A DNA stretch of 64,000 nt from assembly GCF_029240215.1 (NCBI RefSeq), contig NZ_JARBTK010000002.1, positions 124,001-188,000 of the forward strand, in the 5' to 3' direction. Each line of letters begins with the position of its first letter. Positions within the stretch are counted from its first letter, which is position 1. This document shows positions 57,861-64,000 of the stretch, piece after piece. Position numbers and translations under genes: made by a program. The notes under the pieces were generated by a model that saw only the letters and a program-made list of their open reading frames with translations, searched no databases and had not been told where the DNA came from. The stretch comes from Chryseobacterium sp. (lineage in GTDB: Bacteria > Bacteroidota > Bacteroidia > Flavobacteriales > Weeksellaceae).

Positions 57861-58358
57861 ATGATCAAGACCATTTTAATTGCAACAGACTATTCTCTTG
57901 AATCTTTAAACATATTAAAGAAAGTATTAAAAGAGAAAAATTCTCAGAAGGAAGATACTAAATACAATATTTTGCTTGTATCGGGTTATGACCTTGGAGA
58001 TTCTATAAGAGATCTTTTATTCAATACCAAAGGAACGATTTTCAACAAAATAAGATCAAAAGAATTCTGCGATGCGTACAGCATTATTAAAAACAAATAT
58101 CCGCACTTGGTCAATAAAATCGTTTGCGATGTGTTCAGCGGAAGTTTCCAGAGAGCTTTCAACAATTATCTGAAAGCAGAAAACATCGAAGAAGCTTATT
58201 ACACATCATCTTTAAAAGACAAAAACAGCAAAGGAAAATTTGATCTGGCCCCTTATATCAAAAAAGCCAAAGATATCAAAGCACGAGAAATTGCGCTTGA
58301 CGCTCCTGAATTCATGCCTGAAAGAGGAAGACTTGCAGAAGTTTTTGTTGAAGTTTAA
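57861..58358 (+). CDS. UspA-like protein
   Basis: A 165-residue protein opening MIKTILIATDYSLESLNILK, the first strand and helix of the universal stress protein fold. The later G-x2-G-x9-G ATP loop is not obvious, so ATP binding is uncertain. It may be a divergent USP-like domain. It lies 31 bases upstream of the DUF1275 membrane gene and 142 bases after the kinase, so it could be a target of that pair. Role unknown. Confidence 0.65.
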   Translation: MIKTILIATDYSLESLNILKKVLKEKNSQKEDTKYNILLVSGYDLGDSIRDLLFNTKGTIFNKIRSKEFCDAYSIIKNKYPHLVNKIVCDVFSGSFQRAFNNYLKAENIEEAYYTSSLKDKNSKGKFDLAPYIKKAKDIKAREIALDAPEFMPERGRLAEVFVEV

Positions 58359-58389
58359 GCTTAAATATTAACTATTTAAAATTAGAAAA

Positions 58390-59238
58390 ATGTTAAGAAA
58401 TTATAGTAACAGCAGGACATTGGGAGACAATATAAAACTGGGGACGCTGACTGCCTTCACGGCAGGAACTATAAACATTGCATCTCTATTGATCTTTCTT
58501 TCCTTTACCTCAAACGTAACAGGGCATTACGCCGTATTTGCAGCCGAAATCAGCAAAGGAAACTGGTCGCAGGTCGCTGTTGTAGGCGCATGGATCTTTC
58601 TGTTTTTCTTCGGAAGCTTTACAGCAAATTTTTTTGTGATCAACTTTAATAAAAAAAGTAAATATTTTGCCCACGCAATGCCGCTTATCCTGGAGATTTT
58701 ATGTCTCGTTGGTGTTGGTTTTTACGGACAGTTCTATTACCGGAAAACGTTGGAAGAAGCAGAAGTTCTGGTAGCCTTAATGCTTTTTGCAACGGGTCTG
58801 CAGAATGGTTTAACAGCAAGTATATCCAACTTTTTGGTAAAAACCACTCACCTTACAGGAACAACAACCGATCTGGGAATTCTGATGTCAATGTTTACCC
58901 ACAAAAACTACAGGAAAAACCCCGAATTGATCGCAAGAGCAAAGCTTTTATCAAGCATCATGTTTTCGTATGTCTTAGGAGCTGTTTTTTCAGGATTGGT
59001 TTATTATTCATTAGAATTCAGTGTATTTTATATTATCAGTTTATGTTTATTGGTCGTAATCGGCTATGATTTTTATAAAATCAACATAAGACACTTCAGA
59101 ACCAATTACCGATATGCAAAAATTTATAACAAGCCGAATTTTATGGCATTTATGTATGACAAAATCCACGGTAACGGTGAAGTACTGGTAAAAGAAACCA
59201 GGAAAGAAAAATCTAAGCTTGTCCTGGAAGAAACTTAA
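58390..59238 (+). CDS. YoaK/DUF1275 family membrane protein
   Basis: A 282-residue inner-membrane protein with about six helices. The family block LGTLTAFTAGTINIASLLIF, TSNVTGHYAVFAAEI lies near the start, and QNGLTASISNFLVKTTHLTG in the middle. The C-terminus is basic and cytoplasmic. DUF1275 proteins are of unknown function. Probably cotranscribed with the UspA-like gene. Confidence 0.87.
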   Translation: MLRNYSNSRTLGDNIKLGTLTAFTAGTINIASLLIFLSFTSNVTGHYAVFAAEISKGNWSQVAVVGAWIFLFFFGSFTANFFVINFNKKSKYFAHAMPLILEILCLVGVGFYGQFYYRKTLEEAEVLVALMLFATGLQNGLTASISNFLVKTTHLTGTTTDLGILMSMFTHKNYRKNPELIARAKLLSSIMFSYVLGAVFSGLVYYSLEFSVFYIISLCLLVVIGYDFYKINIRHFRTNYRYAKIYNKPNFMAFMYDKIHGNGEVLVKETRKEKSKLVLEET

Positions 59239-59283
59239 TCATATTAAAAAATAAAAGCATTAATCGTATATACTTAGTTTTGT

Positions 59284-59317
59284 AGCCTCTGTTTGTTTTG
59301 CAAATGGAGGCTTTTTA
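59284..59317 (+). terminator. Terminator after the DUF1275 gene
   Basis: Stem AGCCTCTGTTTG / CAAATGGAGGCT (one mismatch) with a TTTTG loop and five Ts. Confidence 0.85.
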
Positions 59318-59415
59318 TTAGATTCAATCATTTCTTTTTGTTTACATGTATGAATTTTAATCAGACTTAATTTTTAATTCATCATCTAATTATTTTAATT
59401 CTTATTTCCTTTGAC

Positions 59416-59423
59416 TATTTTTG
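59416..59423 (+). promoter_or_regulatory. -7 box of mutL
   Basis: TATTTTTG fits TAnnTTTG, 19 bases before the ATG at 59443. Confidence 0.6.
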
Positions 59424-59442
59424 TAAGTTCATTCATCATTTT

Positions 59443-61221
59443 ATGTCAGATATCATTCAGCTTTTACCGGATCATGTAGCCAACCAAATTGCAGCAGGTG
59501 AAGTGGTACAACGTCCTGCATCCATCGTAAAAGAACTTCTGGAAAACGCAATCGATGCCGGAGCTTCAAAAATTGAACTGATCATAAGAGATGCCGGAAA
59601 AAATCTCATTCAGGTGGTTGATGATGGAAAAGGAATGTCTGAAACTGATGCGAGAATGGCATTTGAAAGACACGCCACTTCAAAAATCCGTGCGACTGAC
59701 GATATTTTTAAAATTTCAACAAAAGGTTTTCGTGGTGAAGCTTTAGCTTCCATTGCTGCTGTTTCTCAGGTAGAATTAAGAACAAAACAGCCGGAATCAC
59801 CTTTAGGAACAAATATTTATATAGAAGGTGGGGTTTTTCAATTTCAGGAACCTATACAGACTGCGGAAGGATCGAATTTTTTAGTTAAAAATCTTTTCTA
59901 TAATGTTCCGGCCAGAAGAAAATTTCTAAAAAATAATAATATAGAATTCAGACACGTTATTGATGAATTTCAGCGTGTGGCTTTGGCTCATGAGAATTTA
60001 GAATTTTCTATGTTTCATGATGACGAACCTATTTTCAGATTGAGAAAAGGAACTCAGATGCAAAGGATTGTAGATGTTTTCGGAAGAAAATTACATCCGC
60101 AACTGATTCCTATTAAAGAAGATATTCTTTGGTGCAGACTTCACGGATTTGTTGCTAAACCGGAAGGTGCAAAGAAAACCCGTGGCGAACAGTTTCTTTT
60201 CGTCAACGGAAGATTCTTTAAAAGTCCATATTTCAACAAAGCGGTTCAGGAAGCTTTTGAAGGACTTCTTTTACCTGGATACATTCCGACATTTTTTCTT
60301 TTTCTGGAATTAGATCCTGAGAAAATTGATGTCAATATTCATCCTCAAAAAACGGAAGTAAAATTTGAAGATGAACATTTGATCTTTGCGTTGATCCGTT
60401 CTACAATCAAGAGATCTTTAGGAATTTACAATATTGCGCCAAGCTTAGATTTTGAAAGAGATCCGCAGCTTGACGAAATGATGCAGAAAAGTTTCCCGAG
60501 CAAAAGCAATAATACCGGAAATCTGAAAATGCCGGAAATAATTGTAGACCGCGATTACAATCCTTTTCTGGAAGAAAGAGAAGTAACCAAAACGGAAATT
60601 CATAATCTTACGGAAATGTATCATCAGAATATTTCTGCCGAACCATCAAAGATCAATCTTTTTGAAGATGAAGATTTTGACGAAGATCTGATGCGACTTC
60701 CCAACGGATATTGGCTTTTCAACAAAGGCGACCGAACTTTGATGCTTGATTTGGGCAGAATGCACCGATTGCTGGTTGCCGAAAACAATAAAAATGTAAA
60801 AAAAGGCAATGTAAGTCACGCTTTACTTTTCTCTCTTGAGTATCATATGAACGAAATTGAGAAAAATAAATACAAATCGATCAAAAAGTTTCTTCCGGAA
60901 CTTGGGTTTGACATGAAAATTGCACATGAGAACGTGCTTAGAATCGATACCGTTCCTGAAGGACTGAAAGAAACTCAGGTCATGAAATTTCTGGAAAATC
61001 TTTTTGATATCCTTGAATATAAAACCGAAGACGAATTTATGCAGTTTTACCATAACCAATGGGCAAAAATGCAATCGAAATCGAGATTTGATTTCATTTA
61101 TAAAGCTGATGCTGAGCAAGTGATCAAAGACTTCACGGCATTAGGTTTCCCGGAGTTTTTACCTAACGGAAAAAGATGTTTTTATGAAGTTCCTTTTAAT
61201 GATTTAAAAAATAAATTTTAA
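59443..61221 (+). CDS. mutL: DNA mismatch repair protein MutL
   Basis: A 592-residue MutL. The GHKL ATPase has VKELLENAIDAGA, DDGKGM and STKGFRGEALASI; the transducer domain has NVHPQKTEVKF (seen as NIHPQKTEVKFEDE). It couples MutS mismatch recognition to strand removal. In the C-terminal domain the usual DQHAxxER endonuclease motif is replaced by LDLGRMHRL, so the metal site may be lost. The start MSDIIQLLPDHVANQIAAGE is the family start. It is the first of a run of closely spaced genes. Confidence 0.96.
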   Translation: MSDIIQLLPDHVANQIAAGEVVQRPASIVKELLENAIDAGASKIELIIRDAGKNLIQVVDDGKGMSETDARMAFERHATSKIRATDDIFKISTKGFRGEALASIAAVSQVELRTKQPESPLGTNIYIEGGVFQFQEPIQTAEGSNFLVKNLFYNVPARRKFLKNNNIEFRHVIDEFQRVALAHENLEFSMFHDDEPIFRLRKGTQMQRIVDVFGRKLHPQLIPIKEDILWCRLHGFVAKPEGAKKTRGEQFLFVNGRFFKSPYFNKAVQEAFEGLLLPGYIPTFFLFLELDPEKIDVNIHPQKTEVKFEDEHLIFALIRSTIKRSLGIYNIAPSLDFERDPQLDEMMQKSFPSKSNNTGNLKMPEIIVDRDYNPFLEEREVTKTEIHNLTEMYHQNISAEPSKINLFEDEDFDEDLMRLPNGYWLFNKGDRTLMLDLGRMHRLLVAENNKNVKKGNVSHALLFSLEYHMNEIEKNKYKSIKKFLPELGFDMKIAHENVLRIDTVPEGLKETQVMKFLENLFDILEYKTEDEFMQFYHNQWAKMQSKSRFDFIYKADAEQVIKDFTALGFPEFLPNGKRCFYEVPFNDLKNKF

Positions 61222-61225
61222 GAAG

Positions 61226-61960
61226 ATGTTTAATAATATACCGCCAATTACCCGAAATATAATTATCATCAATGTTGTTGTTTTTATAACCTCATTTTTC
61301 TTACCACAGCTCAATAACTTGTTTGCTGCATATTACCCTTTTTCTCCTAATTTTAAATCTTGGCAGGTTATTACACATATGTTTATGCATGGGGGTGTTA
61401 TGCATATTCTTTTTAATATGTTTACTTTATTTAGTTTTGGTCCTGTTTTGGAGCAGGCTCTTGGTGAAAAGAAATACTTAATCCTTTATTTTCTAAGCGG
61501 CTTAGGAGCTTTCTTTTTGTTTAATTTATGGAATTTTGTTGAAGTTCAACAATTAGTTTCTGGATTAGAAAACTTAGGACTAAATGCATCTGAGATTTAT
61601 GCAAAATCAGCAATTGATTATTCTGGGGATTTAAAAATTAGTGCAACAACTGCCGAAGGGCAAGAGCTATCACAGAAATTATACATGGCACTCAGAACTC
61701 CTATGGTAGGAGCATCGGGAGCCATCTTTGGAGTTATAGCTGCATTCGCAACATTATATCCAGATGCGAAAATTGGAATTATGTTTATTCCAATTCCTGT
61801 AAAAGTAAAATATGTGTTGCCGATTGTTGTAATAGGGTCAATTTATTTGGGTATTTCTGGAAATGGCGGTGGTATAGCCCATTTGGCTCACGTTGGTGGA
61901 GCAATTGTAGGATTCATTTTAGCAAGAATCTGGAGAAAACATTTATATCGATTTAATTAA
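61226..61960 (+). CDS. Rhomboid family intramembrane serine protease
   Basis: A 244-residue membrane protein with six to seven helices. The catalytic Ser is in VGASGAIFG and the His in IAHLAHVGGA; the family HxxxN-type loop is HMFMHGGVMHILFNM. It cuts membrane-embedded substrates. A 60-residue insertion (~110-160) between helices is somewhat larger than usual. It begins 4 bases after mutL and 6 bases before the next gene, so these genes share a transcript. Confidence 0.93.
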   Translation: MFNNIPPITRNIIIINVVVFITSFFLPQLNNLFAAYYPFSPNFKSWQVITHMFMHGGVMHILFNMFTLFSFGPVLEQALGEKKYLILYFLSGLGAFFLFNLWNFVEVQQLVSGLENLGLNASEIYAKSAIDYSGDLKISATTAEGQELSQKLYMALRTPMVGASGAIFGVIAAFATLYPDAKIGIMFIPIPVKVKYVLPIVVIGSIYLGISGNGGGIAHLAHVGGAIVGFILARIWRKHLYRFN

Positions 61961-61966
61961 AACATT

Positions 61967-62959
61967 GTGAAAATCGTCCGAATCGTCCTTTTCATCCTGC
62001 ACCTGGGAATATTATTTTTATTGACAGGTGTTTTATTGAATGCCTATATTCCGCCAAAAGTTTTCCCTTGGTTTAATCTCTTGTCTTTAGGTTTTCCTTT
62101 ATTCATTATAGGATATGTTGTGCTTACATTTTTCTGGATTTTTTCATGGAAAAAAAGAGCGTTTGTCTTTATGTTTTTAGGATTGTTTTTCTTGAGCCCT
62201 GTAAAAAGATGGATCAATTATTCTACGGATAAAAAAGAATCAGCTAATTTAAAAATAGTCTCTTTCAATGTAAAAGGCGGAAAATTTGGCCCGGAAAACA
62301 TTGAGAAATTCATTAATGAGCAAAATGCAGACATTGTCCTCATTCAAGAAGATGCAGATTTTGAATATGAATTTAATAATCTGAAAAAAGAATACAAAAA
62401 CCCTGTTGTAGGTACATATTCAAAATACAAAACTGTAGGGCACAAAGAATTATTTGCCGGTATGTATAGCGAAGAATTCAACGCATATTCTGAATATACA
62501 GATATTGAAATCAAAGGGAAAACATACCGTATTATCAACACTTATATGCAGCCTTTCAAATTTGAAAAAAGTATGGTAAAGCTCAACGGAAACAGTGAGC
62601 AAGATGAGCAAAAAGTAAAAGATATTATTAAACGACTGATTCCTACATTTAAAATGCATCAGGAGCAGGTAGAGATTATTCGAAAAAGTATTGATGAATC
62701 GCCTTATCCTGTAATTTTAGCAGGAGATCTAAACTCTGTTCCCAATTCTTACGAATATTATCATTTGGGAAAGGGTTTAAAGGATACCTTTTTTGAAGTT
62801 GGAAAAGGAAGCGGTACCAGTTTTCACGATTACAAATATCCTTTGCGAATCGATTTTGTTTTTGCATCACCCTCAATAAAGCCTGTGACTTATCATGTTG
62901 ACCGTTCGGTAAAACTTTCTGATCATTATCCTGTAATTGCAGAATTTCTATTAAATTAG
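61967..62959 (+). CDS. Membrane-anchored endonuclease/exonuclease/phosphatase-family protein
   Basis: A 330-residue protein with a GTG start at 61967. Three helices (IVLFILHLGILFLLTGVLL, LFIIGYVVLTFFWIFSW, FVFMFLGLFFLSPV) precede an EEP domain (~95-330): VSFNVKG, ADIVLIQED, ILAGDLNSVPNSYEY, RIDFVFAS and LSDHYPVIAEF. These residues form the metal-dependent phosphodiesterase site. Active site is probably periplasmic or extracytoplasmic. It follows the rhomboid gene by 6 bases. Confidence 0.9.
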   Translation: MKIVRIVLFILHLGILFLLTGVLLNAYIPPKVFPWFNLLSLGFPLFIIGYVVLTFFWIFSWKKRAFVFMFLGLFFLSPVKRWINYSTDKKESANLKIVSFNVKGGKFGPENIEKFINEQNADIVLIQEDADFEYEFNNLKKEYKNPVVGTYSKYKTVGHKELFAGMYSEEFNAYSEYTDIEIKGKTYRIINTYMQPFKFEKSMVKLNGNSEQDEQKVKDIIKRLIPTFKMHQEQVEIIRKSIDESPYPVILAGDLNSVPNSYEYYHLGKGLKDTFFEVGKGSGTSFHDYKYPLRIDFVFASPSIKPVTYHVDRSVKLSDHYPVIAEFLLN

Positions 62960-62963
62960 TTCC

Positions 62964-63305
62964 ATGAAAAAAGTATTGGTAACAGGATGTATAAGTTTTG
63001 TTTTGTTGATTGCATGTTCAAAACGAGAACCTGCAAATCTGGATCAAACTCAAGCTGTACAACCTCATTATGATACGACGGCTATCGATTCTTTTTCAGC
63101 AGGTGCAACATCCGTTGATATCGTTCGCCAAATCAGAATGTCATCTCAAAAATATCAGGATTCTTTGAAAGAAGCCATGAAGCTAGAGCAGGAAGAACAA
63201 CGAATCGAGGCCGAATTGGAAAAAGAAAACAAGAGAAAACAGGAAGAAGAAAAAAAACAGAAGACAAAGGAAAATACGACAGTTTCCACTCCTGTAACAC
63301 AATAA
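62964..63305 (+). CDS. Small lipoprotein with charged coiled coil
   Basis: A 113-residue lipoprotein with lipobox LIAC in MKKVLVTGCISFVLLIACSK. A short middle part leads to a highly charged coiled coil (~75-105: KLEQEEQRIEAELEKENKRK). No domain is recognised. It starts 4 bases after the EEP gene and may have an envelope structural role. Confidence 0.7.
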   Translation: MKKVLVTGCISFVLLIACSKREPANLDQTQAVQPHYDTTAIDSFSAGATSVDIVRQIRMSSQKYQDSLKEAMKLEQEEQRIEAELEKENKRKQEEEKKQKTKENTTVSTPVTQ

Positions 63306-63325
63306 TTTAATGTAAAATATACAAA

Positions 63326-63700
63326 ATGAAAAAACAAATTATCACAGCATTTGCCGTTTCTGCATTTATCATAAGCTGCACACAATCTACTTCAAAAACA
63401 GAAAAAGTGGAAAATCCTGACGGATCTGTAACAACAACGACAACCACAGAAAGTCGCACAGGTTTTGTGGATACTGCAAAAGTCGACAAAGCTAAGTCTG
63501 ATGTTAAAATGACGGTCAGTAAAACAGGTGAAAAGATTAATGAAGCCGGAAAAGATATTAAAAACGAGGCTGATAAAGTAGGAAAAGACATCAAAGCCGG
63601 TGCAAAAGAAGTAGGAAATGATGTAAAAGATGCTGCAGCAAAAGGAGCTGCAAAAGTGGAAGAAGGTGCGAAAAAACTAAAAGAAGATCTTAAAAAGTAA
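63326..63700 (+). CDS. LEA-like small lipoprotein
   Basis: A 124-residue lipoprotein with lipobox IISC. A Thr-rich part (SVTTTTTTESRTG) precedes 11-residue-type amphipathic repeats (KINEAGKDIKNEADKVGKDI, KAGAKEVGNDVKDAAAKGAA). This resembles late-embryogenesis-abundant or YtxH-like stress proteins that stabilise membranes or proteins. It follows the previous lipoprotein by 20 bases. No enzyme motif. Confidence 0.75.
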   Translation: MKKQIITAFAVSAFIISCTQSTSKTEKVENPDGSVTTTTTTESRTGFVDTAKVDKAKSDVKMTVSKTGEKINEAGKDIKNEADKVGKDIKAGAKEVGNDVKDAAAKGAAKVEEGAKKLKEDLKK

Positions 63701-63789
63701 ATATTTCATTGTATTTTGATTAAAATGCAATGTTTTTTGTAAAATTTATAGTAATTTAGAATTCTAAAAATTCACCAAAAAAAATTATT

Positions 63790-63957
63790 ATGAAAAAGTT
63801 AACTGTATTAAAAGCAAAAAAACTGACAAGAGAAACTCTTAAAAAAGTACAAGGAGGCTATTACGTTCCGAAAGAAGAAGATGACGGGTGTGCATGGAAT
63901 ATGTGCAGAAATGCTTTTGGAAGATGTTCAGTTTTTGCTTGTCCAGGATCTATTTAA
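63790..63957 (+). CDS. Bacteriocin-like peptide with QGG leader, isolated
   Basis: A 55-residue peptide, leader MKKLTVLKAKKLTRETLKKV then QGG at 21-23; the leader is longer and more basic than the MKNLKK type. The core YYVPKEEDDGCAWNMCRNAF ends GRCSVFACPGSI, with four cysteines. TAATTTAG upstream is a weak -7 candidate. It lies 35 kb from the export genes and is followed by a palindromic terminator at the window end. It is probably a distant member of the same family. Confidence 0.78.
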   Translation: MKKLTVLKAKKLTRETLKKVQGGYYVPKEEDDGCAWNMCRNAFGRCSVFACPGSI

Positions 63958-63978
63958 TTAGATTTACTTTAAAAAAAA

Positions 63979-64000
63979 CCGCAGAAAATATTTTCTGCGG
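63979..64000 (+). terminator. Terminator stem at the window end
   Basis: CCGCAGAAAATATTTTCTGC closes as a 22-base perfect palindrome; any T run lies past the window edge. Confidence 0.7.

Overview
The window looks like a chromosome segment of a Bacteroidota flavobacterium close to Chryseobacterium (Weeksellaceae). Evidence seen: an A+T-rich sequence; promoters with the Bacteroidota -7 box TAnnTTTG; no Shine-Dalgarno-led starts; GLPGLI-family, DUF6624 and type IX sorting-domain proteins; TPR-fused histidine kinases; and a large set of short peptides starting MKNLKKLSR...KGG, the bacteriocin-like leader typical of Chryseobacterium. No rRNA, tRNA, CRISPR array or insertion sequence was seen.

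Layout. 1-3.5 kb: the start of menD, then a probable polymorphic toxin with an ADP-ribosyltransferase-like C-terminus, its candidate immunity gene, and a decayed second toxin-tail/immunity cassette. 3.5-4.5 kb: a 2-oxoglutarate/Fe(II) oxygenase. 4.5-28.9 kb: a dense peptide natural-product region. It holds (i) a minus-strand grasp-with-spasm operon with three precursors, a DUF6624 protein, an ATP-grasp ligase, an unlisted 57-residue ORF coupled to both neighbours, a SPASM protein without a radical-SAM triad, a C39 peptidase-ABC exporter, a Cys-rich KGG peptide and an HlyD adaptor; (ii) an AraC/TPR regulator; (iii) a plus-strand class I lanthipeptide-like operon with precursor, prolyl oligopeptidase and split LanB, but no LanC; (iv) arrays of Cys-rich KGG peptides with a C39-like/VKOR/thioredoxin fusion; (v) a TPR sensor kinase and NarL-type regulator. 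28.9-45.6 kb: ordinary chromosome (radical SAM protein, AsmA-like protein, DUF2797, DUF389, epimerase, secA, an iron-uptake receptor with a PepSY protein, ROK kinase, msrA). 45.6-55.5 kb: a second accessory region with a TPR kinase/regulator pair, three copies of the inverted repeat TACGG-N4-CCGTA, and a tight nine-gene operon (YegP, PD-(D/E)XK-like nuclease, Cys-rich SH3 protein, PH/SHOCT, TM2, DUF6804-like, TerB-like, coiled-coil membrane protein, vWA-like lipoprotein). 55.5-64 kb: an OmpR/EnvZ-type pair, a stress-like protein, DUF1275, mutL, rhomboid, a membrane endonuclease/phosphatase-family protein, two small lipoproteins and a last KGG peptide.

How the parts may work together (inference). 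The peptides are probably made with double-glycine leaders, modified by ATP-grasp/SPASM or LanB enzymes or oxidised to disulfides by the VKOR-thioredoxin fusion, and cut and exported by the C39-ABC/HlyD machine. Shared regulatory DNA ties the pieces together: ATGAATTTAT palindromes in front of both RiPP operons, a covarying hairpin in two 5' leaders, and a leader of about 40 nt in front of three peptide genes or arrays. The nine-gene membrane operon, with its own two-component system and inverted repeats, is the best candidate for an undescribed stress or defence system.
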